From: Planctomycetota bacterium
GTDB lineage: Bacteria > Planctomycetota > J058
NCBI GenBank assembly: GCA_019636275.1
Contig: JAHBXY010000050.1
Span: 1 to 52,835, forward strand
Direction: 5' to 3'
DNA length: 52,835 bases
The notes under the pieces: generated by a model
Databases searched by the model: none
Seen by the model: only the letters and a program-made list of their open reading frames with translations
Told to the model about the DNA's origin: nothing
Shown here: one piece after another, positions 25,851 through 34,200 of the stretch
Layout: every line of letters begins with the position of its first letter
How positions within the stretch are numbered: position 1 is the first letter of the stretch
Made by a program: the position numbers and the translations under genes

Positions 25851-28090
25851 CAGCGCACCTCCTCGCCCGCCGGGGCGGCCTGCTCGGCCTTGTCGACCAG
25901 GCGCGGCGCGTCGCGCCAGTCGACGTCGTGGCCGCGGCCGGCGAAGAACTCCTTCAGCTCCTTGAGCTCGAGCGCGCGCTTCTCCACCAGCAGCCCGGCC
26001 ATGGCCTCGAGCGTGGGCCGCTCGGCGGTCAGGAGCGCGCGCACGCGCTCCTTCTCCTCGTTGAGGATCGCGTCGACGTCGCGGTCGATCGCCTCCTCGC
26101 GGCTGTTCGACAGCCGCCGTCGGGACCAGCCGTCGCGCGCCTCCTCGTAGCAGAACTCCTGGCTCGAGCCCATGCCCCAGGCCTCGACCATGGCCCGGGC
26201 CATCTGCGTGGCCCGGTAGAGGTCGTCGGCGGCGCCGGCCGAGGGCTGGCCGTAGACGACCTCCTCGGCGACGCGTCCGCCGAGCGACACGGCGATCCGC
26301 GCCCGGACCTCCGGGCGCGGCAGGACGACGCCCTGGTGCGAGACGTCGAAGCGCGTGTAGAAAGCGCTCGGCTCGTCCTCCTCGCCCTCGATCGTCACCT
26401 TGTCGGGGCGGGCCGCCTCGGCCACGAGCGCCGCCACGAGCGCGTGGCCGCACTCGTGGGTGGCGATGATCTTCTCCTCGTCCTTGCTCGGCGGCTTGAG
26501 CTCGAACGCGTCGCCGATGATCTCGTCCACGTCCTTCTTGCTGAACGTGTGCGCGCCGCCGCGCCGCACCTTCTCGCGCGCCAGGCCGCGGCAGATCGCG
26601 TACAGGTGGTCGCCCGTGAAGCGCGTGCGCCGCTCGGCGTTCACGTAGCCCGACGTCTTGCGCACGATGTAGTCGAAGACGTCCTCGGGCAGGTCCAGGC
26701 CGAACTTCCTCGCGTAGATGCCCAGGATCTCGCGCCGGTCCTTCTCCTTGGGGTAGGGGATGCGGATCTTCAGCTCGAAGCGGCCCGGGCGCAGGAGCGC
26801 CTCGTCGAGCGACTCGACGAAGTTGGTCGTGCCGATGACGAAGACCAGCTCCTCCTTGCGGAAGCCGTCCATCTCCGTGAGGAGCTGGTTGACCATGGAG
26901 TGCTCGACGCCCGAGCCGGTGTAGCTGCCGCGGCGCACGGCGAACGAGTCGAGCTCGTCGAAGATCACGATCGCCGGGGCCGAGCGACGGGCGCGGGTGA
27001 ACACCGAGCGCAGGTTCGACTCGGACTCGCCCACCCACTTCGACTTGAGCTCGGGGCCGGAGACCACGATCGCCGTGGCGTCGATCGCCGTGGCGATGGC
27101 CTTGGCGAAGTACGTCTTCCCCGTGCCCGGCGGCCCCTCGAAGATCATGCCGCGCGGGATGAGCTCCTCCATGCGCTTGACCTCGTCGACGCTGCCCAGG
27201 GCGTCGCGCGCGCGCAGGAGCGAGAGGATGTCCTTCTCGATGCGCTCCTTGACGCCCGCGTAGCCGCCGACGTCGGCGCGCAGGTCGATCTTCGGCACGT
27301 CGAGCTCGGCGCCGCGCGTCAGGTCGCGGATCTCGCGGAACACCTGCTCGCGCGTCCCGGGCGCGCGGGGGTCGAAGTCGAGGCGGTCGGAGAACTGGGC
27401 CAGGAGCTGGCGCAGGCGGATGACGTTCAGGCCCGAGACGTACTTGTAGAGCGCGAACGGGTCGAACGTCTCGACGCCGAACTTGCGCGCCTCGCGCTGG
27501 AGGATGACCCGCGGCAGGCGGTCGCGCGGGATGCCCACGATCGTGCGCTTGGCGGCGAAGACGCTCTCGACGGTCTTGGGCAGCTCGAACTCAGGGTCCT
27601 TGAAGCCGAGCAGCAGGACGTCCGGGTTCTCGTAGCAGAGCGCGATGACCTCCTTGGCCTCCATCGACAGGCCGCTGCGGGTCGTCGTCGTGAGGAGGTC
27701 GAGGTGCGGGACGACGATCACGGTCCCCGGCTCGGCGGAGCGGACCATCTCCATGATCTCGCGCACCATGAGCTGGATGAGCGTGCCCATGGGCGGCTGC
27801 TGCGGCGTCGCCGCCTGCCCCTGCTGCTGGGGCTGCGGCTCGGCGCGGCCGGGCTGGCCGGAGACGAAGCGGCAGCGCAGCCCCCGCGCGCCGCCCGACG
27901 TGTCGCGCAGGCGGCCGCGGAGCGCGGCGTAGAGGAAGGTCACGAGCTGCTTGTCGCACTCGACGAGGCACGAGACGCCGCGCCGCAGCTTGCCCGAGAG
28001 CCAGTCGAGGTCGTCGCCGTAGACGGCCTCGACGGCGTCCTCGAGCGAGATGTCGGTCGGGAGCTGGGCGATCGGGAAGTCGATGGGCAT
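25850..28090 (-). CDS. Soluble FtsH-like AAA+ metalloprotease with degenerate N-terminal AAA-like domain
   Basis: This 746-aa protein has an FtsH-type AAA+ module (about 270-535: Walker A GPPGTGKT at 319-326, pore-loop region KSKWVGES, Walker B IFDELD at 376-381, Arg fingers RPGR at 434-437) and an M41 peptidase module with zinc motif HECGH (545-549) and third ligand in AADDL (about Asp623). Normal FtsH has two N-terminal membrane helices; here there are none. Instead residues 1-265 look like an AAA fold without a P-loop: VIVVPHLDLL resembles a Walker B strand lacking the Glu, followed by LLLGFKDP and helices. A Gln/Pro linker sits at 80-100. It is therefore probably cytosolic. It lies 33 nt after the ADP-ribosylhydrolase gene and is coupled to the 89-aa partner. 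Confidence 0.88.
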   Translation of the reverse strand: MPIDFPIAQLPTDISLEDAVEAVYGDDLDWLSGKLRRGVSCLVECDKQLVTFLYAALRGRLRDTSGGARGLRCRFVSGQPGRAEPQPQQQGQAATPQQPPMGTLIQLMVREIMEMVRSAEPGTVIVVPHLDLLTTTTRSGLSMEAKEVIALCYENPDVLLLGFKDPEFELPKTVESVFAAKRTIVGIPRDRLPRVILQREARKFGVETFDPFALYKYVSGLNVIRLRQLLAQFSDRLDFDPRAPGTREQVFREIRDLTRGAELDVPKIDLRADVGGYAGVKERIEKDILSLLRARDALGSVDEVKRMEELIPRGMIFEGPPGTGKTYFAKAIATAIDATAIVVSGPELKSKWVGESESNLRSVFTRARRSAPAIVIFDELDSFAVRRGSYTGSGVEHSMVNQLLTEMDGFRKEELVFVIGTTNFVESLDEALLRPGRFELKIRIPYPKEKDRREILGIYARKFGLDLPEDVFDYIVRKTSGYVNAERRTRFTGDHLYAICRGLAREKVRRGGAHTFSKKDVDEIIGDAFELKPPSKDEEKIIATHECGHALVAALVAEAARPDKVTIEGEEDEPSAFYTRFDVSHQGVVLPRPEVRARIAVSLGGRVAEEVVYGQPSAGAADDLYRATQMARAMVEAWGMGSSQEFCYEEARDGWSRRRLSNSREEAIDRDVDAILNEEKERVRALLTAERPTLEAMAGLLVEKRALELKELKEFFAGRGHDVDWRDAPRLVDKAEQAAPAGEEVR

Positions 28091-28123
28091 GGAGCGTCCA
28101 GTGTCGCCCTGGGCGGGAGGGGG

Positions 28124-29275
28124 TCAATAGGGCGGCAGCAGCCGGCGCAGGGCGTGCGCGACGACGACGAGCAGGAAGAGGGCGTTCCGCGGCAGGAGCG
28201 CGGGCCAGAAGAGCGGCAGGGGCTCGCCCGGGCCAGCAGCGGGGAGGTGCGGCGTCGCCGACGGGTCGGCCTCGCGGGACGACGCGCCAGGGACCGGAAC
28301 CGCGCGCCCGTGGGCGGGGAAGCAGCGCGCCAGGCGCCCGGCGAGGCGGCGCAGCCAGGACACGGAGCGCGGCCAGTCGGCGATCCCGTCGACCCACTCC
28401 GGCGGCAACGCGCGCGCCCCGGCCGTGGCGCCGACCAGGCCGCCCGTGATCGCGCCGACCGTGTCGGCGTCGCCGCCGAGCGCCAGGACCTCGGTCAGCG
28501 CCGCGCGCGGGTCGCCAGGGTGACGGAGGAAGGCGTGCAGCGCCACGGGGACGGTGTGCAGCACGTAGCCCGTGACCCCGCGCTCGAGGCTCATCGCGCG
28601 CGCGAGGTCGGCCCCGGGCCGGTCGAGATGCGCCGCGACCTGCCCGAGGGCGCGGCGCAGATCCTCGGTCGCCTCCTCGCCCCGCAGGCGCGCGATCTCG
28701 CCGGGGAGGGCCGCCAGGAACGCCGCCGCGTCGATGCCGTCCGGCCCTCGGTGGGCCCCCTCGCGCGCGGCCAGGGCCACGGCGAGCGCCCCCTCCTCGG
28801 CGCGAGGGTCGGTGTGGGTCAGGCGCGTCGAGGCCCGGAGCCAGGCGGCGAGGCGGGCATCGTCGTCGCTGGCGCAGGCACCGAGCAGCGGCGCGCGCAT
28901 GGCCGGCCCGTTGCCGGCCGAGCGCACCCCGCTGCGCCCGGGGCCGAAGCCCAGCCACAGCTTGAGGCAGGCGCGCAGGGTGGCCCAGCCGACGCCGCCG
29001 GGGAGCCCGAGCAGCCAGCCGCGCAGGCGCCAGCCGAGCGAGCGGGCGAAGCGGGGCGGGTCGCCGTCGGAGGCGAGCAGCGCCTGTCCGACGAGGCAGG
29101 CGTGCTCGGTGTCGTCGCTGAGGAGGCCCCGCCCGGGCAGGAGGCGGTGGCGGACCGGGCCGGGGAAGAGCCGCGCGGCGCGCCGCGGCGAGAGGCCCTC
29201 GAGCGGCAGACCCAGCGCGTCGCCCACCGCCGTCCCGAGGAGGGCGCCGGCGATCACGTCCTCGCGGTCACGCAT
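28124..29275 (-). CDS. ADP-ribosylglycohydrolase (DraG/ARH family) with C-terminal membrane tail
   Basis: This 383-aa protein has the ARH-family signatures: GALLGTAVGDALG at 10-22, the metal-binding LSDDT at 52-56, GNGPAMRAPLLG, THTDPRA and the second metal motif GGDADTVGAITGGL. Family members remove ADP-ribose from Arg, Ser or other groups in proteins, or hydrolyse ADP-ribose derivatives. After the domain comes a Pro/Ala linker and a hydrophobic helix near the C-terminus (NALFLLVVVAHAL), which would anchor it to the membrane. ATG at 29275 has a TAGACT box 7 nt upstream; an in-frame ATG at 29299 overlaps the divergent MOSC start. The FtsH-like protease gene follows after 33 nt. Confidence 0.88.
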   Translation of the reverse strand: MRDREDVIAGALLGTAVGDALGLPLEGLSPRRAARLFPGPVRHRLLPGRGLLSDDTEHACLVGQALLASDGDPPRFARSLGWRLRGWLLGLPGGVGWATLRACLKLWLGFGPGRSGVRSAGNGPAMRAPLLGACASDDDARLAAWLRASTRLTHTDPRAEEGALAVALAAREGAHRGPDGIDAAAFLAALPGEIARLRGEEATEDLRRALGQVAAHLDRPGADLARAMSLERGVTGYVLHTVPVALHAFLRHPGDPRAALTEVLALGGDADTVGAITGGLVGATAGARALPPEWVDGIADWPRSVSWLRRLAGRLARCFPAHGRAVPVPGASSREADPSATPHLPAAGPGEPLPLFWPALLPRNALFLLVVVAHALRRLLPPY

Positions 29276-29299
29276 GGCGTCGAGTCTAATCGACGCCAT
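29274..29299. promoter_or_regulatory. 26-bp palindrome spanning two divergent start codons, with TAGACT box
   Basis: ATGGCGTCGA and its perfect complement TCGACGCCAT flank a 6-nt centre. The palindrome includes the ATG of MOSC and the start region of the ADP-ribosylhydrolase. Minus-strand TAGACT (29283-29288) is 7 nt from the hydrolase ATG. The starts are only 22 nt apart, so transcripts must be leaderless or begin inside the opposite gene. A dimeric regulator could bind here. Confidence 0.55.
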
Positions 29300-29759
29300 G
29301 AGCGACTCGCGCGGCCGCCTGGTGCGCATCTTCCTCCGCCCGTCCGCGCGCACGCCGGTGCGCGAGGTGGCCGAGGTCACGGCGCTCGAGGGCGTCGGCC
29401 TCGACGGCGACCACGCCCACGGCGGCAAGCGGCAGGTGACGCTCCTGTCGGTCGCCGGCTGGGCCGAGGCCTGCGAGGCGCTGGGCGCCGGCGCGCTCCC
29501 GCCCGAGGGGCGGCGCGCCAACCTGCTCGTCGAGGGCGTGGACCTCCACGCCGCCCTGAAGCGCCGCCTGCGCGTGGGCGCGGTCGAGGTCGAGGTGCTG
29601 GGCGAGACGCGCCCCTGCCAGCTCATGGACGACGTGCAGGTGGGCCTCATGGACGCCCTGCGCCCGCGCCTGCGGGCCGGGGTCTACGGGCGGATCGTCC
29701 GCGGCGGGCCCCTGCGCGTGGGCGACGCCGTCGAGGTCCTCGAGGCGGCGGCGACGTGA
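29298..29759 (+). CDS. MOSC-domain protein
   Basis: This 153-aa single-domain MOSC protein has the GVGLDGDHAHGG segment (32-43), the beta-barrel core and the conserved Cys107 in TRPCQLMD, the position proposed to carry sulfur or ligate molybdenum in MOSC proteins. Family members such as YiiM act on molybdopterin cofactor or on sulfur transfer and N-hydroxylated compounds. Its stop overlaps the GTG of rsmH (GTGA), so they form an operon. Start choice is fixed by the tight spacing to the divergent hydrolase gene. Confidence 0.87.
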   Translation: MSDSRGRLVRIFLRPSARTPVREVAEVTALEGVGLDGDHAHGGKRQVTLLSVAGWAEACEALGAGALPPEGRRANLLVEGVDLHAALKRRLRVGAVEVEVLGETRPCQLMDDVQVGLMDALRPRLRAGVYGRIVRGGPLRVGDAVEVLEAAAT

Positions 29760-30709
29760 GCGAGGACGAGGACGACGCCGACGACGACGACGGCGGCGAC
29801 GACGCCGCGGGCGACGACCTGCAGGAGCAGGTGTTCACCCACGCCCCGGTCCTGCGCGACGAGGTCCTCGACCTCCTGGCGCCCGGGCCCGACGCCGTGT
29901 TCTACGACCTGACGCTGGGCCTCGGCGGCCACGTGCGCGCCGTCCTCGAGCGGGCCGGCCCGACGGCGCGGGCCTTCGGCCTCGACGCCGACCCGCTGGC
30001 GGTCGAGCGCTCGACCGCGGCGCTGGCCGACCTCGGCCCGCGCGTCACGCTCGTCCACGCCAGCCTGCGCGAGGTGGGCCGCGTGGCGCGCGAGCGGGGC
30101 TGGCCCGCGCCCACGGCCGTGCTCATGGACCTGGGCCTCTCCTCGCCGCAGATCGAGGAGGCCGCGCGCGGCTTCAGCTTCCGGCGCGAGGGGCCGCTCG
30201 ACATGCGCTTCGACCCCACGCGCGGGCCGTCGGCGGCCGAGCTGCTCCTGGCCCTGCCCTCGGCCGAGCTGGCCGAGCGGATCGAGGTCCTCGGCGACGA
30301 GCCGCTGGCGGGCGAGATCGTGCGGCTGATCAAGCGCCGGCTGCCGGTCGAGACGACGACGCAGCTCGCGGCGATCGTGCTCGAGGCCTACGGGCGGCGC
30401 CCCTCGCGCGTCCACCCCGCCCGGCGCACGTTCCAGGCCCTGCGCATGCTCGTCAACGACGAGCTGGCCGCCGTCGAGGAGGGGCTCTGGGACGCGGTCG
30501 AGCTCCTGGCCGCCGGCGGGCGCGTCGCCGCGATCTCGTTCCACTCGGGCGAGGACCGCGTGGTCAAGGAGGTCCTGCGCAACGCCGCCCGGCGCGACCT
30601 CGTGCGCATCCTCACGCGCCGCCCCGTGCGCCCGACCGAGGCCGAGTGCCAGCACAACGCGCGCGCGCGGAGCGCCAAGCTGCGCGGGGCCGAGCGTGCG
30701 GGCGCGTGA
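29756..30709 (+). CDS. rsmH: 16S rRNA (cytosine(1402)-N(4))-methyltransferase RsmH
   Basis: This 317-aa SAM-dependent enzyme would methylate N4 of cytosine 1402 in 16S rRNA in the ribosomal P site. It has the HAPVLRDEVLDLL start, the SAM loop TLGLGGHVRA, LMDLGLSSPQ, the RGFSFRREGPLDMRFD signature and the C-terminal AISFHSGEDRVVKE block. It is unusual in carrying about 20 extra N-terminal residues, almost all Asp, Glu, Gly or Ala. Normally rsmH opens the division/cell-wall cluster with ftsL and ftsI, but here it lies between MOSC and a small lipoprotein. It starts with GTG inside the MOSC stop. Confidence 0.93.
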   Translation: MSEDEDDADDDDGGDDAAGDDLQEQVFTHAPVLRDEVLDLLAPGPDAVFYDLTLGLGGHVRAVLERAGPTARAFGLDADPLAVERSTAALADLGPRVTLVHASLREVGRVARERGWPAPTAVLMDLGLSSPQIEEAARGFSFRREGPLDMRFDPTRGPSAAELLLALPSAELAERIEVLGDEPLAGEIVRLIKRRLPVETTTQLAAIVLEAYGRRPSRVHPARRTFQALRMLVNDELAAVEEGLWDAVELLAAGGRVAAISFHSGEDRVVKEVLRNAARRDLVRILTRRPVRPTEAECQHNARARSAKLRGAERAGA

Positions 30710-31025
30710 GCTGCTGCTCCTCGCGGCGCTGGGGCTGACCGCCTGCCGCAGCGCCCGCTGCGAGGTCCACGGCGACCCGCTGATCGACCGCGAGGTGCCG
30801 GTCGTCTACGGCCTCATGGGCGGCGACTACCTCGACGCTCGAGACGAGCTGTTCCCGCGCGCCGACGCGCTGGGCGGCTGCGTCGTGGACCCCGACCGGA
30901 GGACGACCGTCCGGGCCGCCTGCGCCACCTGCGTCGAGGTCGCCCGGCACTGGCGCTCGTCCCGGCTCCGCACTCGCTCCTTCCACGGCTTCGAGGAGCG
31001 CGAGCCGCCGCTCGACGGACGCTGA
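30696..31025 (+). CDS. Small predicted lipoprotein
   Basis: This 109-aa protein has a short signal ending in the lipobox LTAC (Cys17), so it should be anchored outside the cytoplasmic membrane. The mature part contains four more Cys residues (RC, GGC, ACATC), which could form disulfides or bind a metal. No family is recognised. It overlaps the end of rsmH by 14 nt. A strong hairpin follows its stop. Confidence 0.6.
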   Translation: MRARELLLLAALGLTACRSARCEVHGDPLIDREVPVVYGLMGGDYLDARDELFPRADALGGCVVDPDRRTTVRAACATCVEVARHWRSSRLRTRSFHGFEEREPPLDGR

Positions 31026-31031
31026 TGGACC

Positions 31032-31068
31032 GTGAGCGGCGCCGCCCGGTCAGGGCGACGCCGCTCAC
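31032..31068 (+). terminator. Hairpin after the MOSC-rsmH-lipoprotein operon
   Basis: Perfect 10-bp inverted repeat GTGAGCGGCG/CGCCGCTCAC with a 17-nt loop, starting 6 nt after the lipoprotein stop. There is no T-run, so termination may depend on Rho or on the structure alone. Confidence 0.5.
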
Positions 31069-31088
31069 GCCTGTTCGCGCTCGGCGGT

Positions 31089-31259
31089 CACAGCGGCCGT
31101 CGCTTGTGATGATGTCCACGTCGCGGACCGCGGTCCGATGCTCCGATCCGCAGTGACGCACCTGTCGCCCTCGCTCCGGCCGCTTCGCGGCCTTCGCTCG
31201 GGGATGCGCGCCACCGCTCGAGCTGCTCGCTACGCTCTCAGATCAAGCGGTGAGCGCGG
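31089..31259 (+). repeat. Dispersed repeat family B, locus 2 (single unit)
   Basis: One unit of the same family as 25409-25580: CACAGCGGCCGTCGCT, the GATCCGCAGTGACGCACCTGT core, the GGCCGC-TTC-GCGGCC hairpin and the GATCAAGCGGTGAGCGCGG end. Again the end directly touches the stop codon of a minus-strand gene (31260). It fills the convergent gap between the lipoprotein and the giant periplasmic protein. Confidence 0.85.
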
Positions 31260-34200
31260 TCAGTTCGCCGCGGCGGCCTTCGGCTTCGGGTCGAGGCGCA
31301 CCTCGAGCACGCTCTCGACACCCTTGCCGTCGGCGTCCAGCGTCGAGTAGCTGAGCACGCCGCCGAGCATGGCGGCCAGCTCGCGCACGGGACCCGTCAG
31401 CTTGCGGGCGTTCTCGGCCGCGTGCTCCTTGCGCCAGGCGTGGGCCTTCGGCGCGTGCTCGATGTTCTCCCGCTCCCAGGCCTCCGTCTCGGCCTGGAAG
31501 GCCGTGAACACCGCGTCCATGTCCTCGTCGCCCGTGAGCTCCGGGAAGCGCGGCCGCGGCTTCGCTCGCAGCTCGGCCGGCAGCGGCGCCAGCTCGCGCG
31601 CGAGCCGCTCGCCGTTGTGGAGCGCCTGCTCGGCGAGCCCGGCCCAGCTCAGGTGCGAGAAGGTCAGGGCCTTCGTCGGGTGGCCGGCGATCAGGGCCTT
31701 GAACGACGGCGACGCGGCCAGGCTCCCCTGGTCGAGCTTCGCCGCCAGCGCCCGGGCCAGCGCGTGCTCGGACGTGGCCACGTAGAGCCAGTTGCCGGCG
31801 ATCGCGTAGCAGGGCGAGACGCCCTGGCCGACGTCCCGCTCCATGCGCTCCTGCTGCCGCGCGGGCAGGAGGAGCCGCGTGGCCGCCTGACCGCCGACCT
31901 GCGCCTTCGCCAGGCGCGCCAGGCGCGGGTCGTCGGTCGCCGCGGCGCCCGGCGCCTCGCGCGGCAGCGTGCCGAACGGGACCGCGTCCTCGGGCAGCTC
32001 GAAGCTCGACGACCGCGGCAGCCGGCCGGCGACCTCCTTCACCTGGCTCTTGTGGTTGGCGACGAGCGTCACGTCACCCGGCGCGGCGTCGACCCGCCGC
32101 GCCGTGCACAGCCACTCGTCCTGCGAGGCGCGCAGCTCGAGCTGCCAGCCGCGGGCGACACCCATGCCGAGCTCGTGGTCGATCAGCCCGTGCTCGGCCA
32201 GGTCACCGAGGCTGCCGAAGGCCTCGACGCCGTCGCCGTCGATGTCGCCCTCGCGGAACAGGGCCTGCGCCGCCGCGATCTGCCGCAGCATCGTCCGCGC
32301 CGCCGCGTCGTCGGCCCTCCCGCCGCCGGCGCTGGCGTTGAGCGCCTTCAGCCCGACCTCGAGCAGGCCCGCGAGCGTGCCCTCGAAGGCCGACGCGCCC
32401 TCGGCCGTGAGCTCGATCGCCAGGACGCCCGCCGGCACGGCGACCACGTCCGGGTCCTCCGAGCCCAGGCGCGGCTGCGACACCAGGCCGAAGCCCAGGC
32501 CGCCGCCGAGCGGGGCGATCAGCGCCGCGTGCGGGTCCTTGCCGGCCAGGAGCGAGGAGCCGAGCTGCTCGAGCCCCTCCTTCACCTGCTCGGGACCGAC
32601 CGCCGCCTCGGCCAGGCGCAGGGCGTAGCGCCACAGCGCCTGCGCGTCGACCTCGCCCGCGACCGAGAGGAACGTCTCCTCGGGCAGGCGCGCCCAGGCG
32701 GACGGCGCGTCCTTCGCCGCGCCGTAGGCCTTGCGCAGGTCCTCGTCGAGCCCCTCGCCGAGCTGCTGCCAGGTGCGGAGCGTGTAGGCCCGGCACTCGC
32801 GGTCGACGTAGGCCGCCGTCGCCTGCGCCTCGATGCCCTTCATGAAGCCCTGGAGCCGCTTCACCTGCTCGGCCTCGGGGCCGCCCAGGCCGCTCACGAG
32901 CCTCTGGTAGGCGCGCGGGTCGAAGTAGGCGAAGACCGCGTAGCCCTCGGGCAGGCGCTGGATCGCGCGCTGGAACTCGCCCGGCGCCGCGCCCTTCTGC
33001 CCGGCCTTGTCGAGCACGCGCTCGATCAGCTCCTTGCGCGTGCTGATCGCCAGCTCCGCGCCGACCTGCGCCCAGTAGACGTCGGTCGGGCCGCGGATGC
33101 AGAAGACCTGCCGCCCGGCGTGCGTCGTGACCTCGGCCTTGCGCGGGTGCGCCTTGGCCTCCTTGGCCACGATCCCCGACGCGACCGCCACCGCCATGCG
33201 GGCGAGCGGCCGGGCGCGCACGAAGGCCAGCGGCCGCAGGGCCTCCTCGGGGCGCGAGCCCTCGTGGGCCTCGACGGCCAGGGCGATGTCGTTGCCCAGG
33301 AGCTCGCGCAGGGGGAAGGCCGCGGCGTTCAGGGCCAGGCGGCCCTCGAAGGTGGGGTCGCCCTCGAGGCGGGGCGCGCCGAGCTCGCGGCGCAGCTCCG
33401 GCGGCAGGGCGTCGGGGTCCTCGAGCAGCGCGCGCAGGTGGCGGACGGCGGCCGCGCCCTGGAGGGCGGCGACGGTCTCGCTGCGGGCGATGCGCAGGCC
33501 CAGGTCGTAGAGGCCGCGCGCCTCGACGTAGAGGAACGTGTGCTCGTCGAGGAGCCCGCGCAGGTCGTGCCGCGCGGTGTCGCGGAACAGCGCCGCCTCG
33601 GCGCGCGAGGCGACGACGCTGGCCTGGTAGAGGTCGCCCTTCGGGATCTGGAGCCCGAACGCGAGCCCGTCGAGCGGGGCCAGGTCGGCCAGGAGGACCG
33701 ACAGCTCCTCACCGTCGAAGGCGTCGGCGCTCCACTGCTCGCCCAGGCGCTCGACCGTGCGCTTCACCGCGGCGACCAGGCGCTCGCGGTCGCGCACGAG
33801 CTGCATGTCGACCCAGGCGTAGGCGGTCACGTCGCCCGGCAGCGCCTTCACCTCGCTGCGGAACGCCGGCTGATCGGCCAGGCTGGCCCGCGCGCCGGCG
33901 CGCACGTCGAGCACGGCCTTGACCGTGTCCTTGTCGAGGCTGGCGACGAGGACCTCGCCCGCCATGCTGAAGTGGACCTCGGTCCGGCCGGCCTTGCGCG
34001 TCACGAGGTCGAAGCCCTGGTAGGGCTCGACGGTCGCGTCGGCGCCGCCGAGCGTCCCGCGCAGGCGCTCCCAGACCTTCGTCCACTCGCCGTCGACCGC
34101 GACCGCCTTCGCCAGCCCGACGAGGTCCACGCGGGTGGCCACGAACGCGCTCGGCTCCGGCCCGGCCAGGAGGCCCAGGCCGACGTTCTTGCCCAGGGTC

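Noticed and set aside
25293..25965. Arg/Ser-rich ORFs in repeat B and family A regions
   Set aside because: They follow the repeat sequence, differ in frame between copies and show no protein-level conservation.
25850..28090. Housekeeping membrane FtsH
   Set aside because: No transmembrane helices and a completely different N-terminal region; it is a paralogue.
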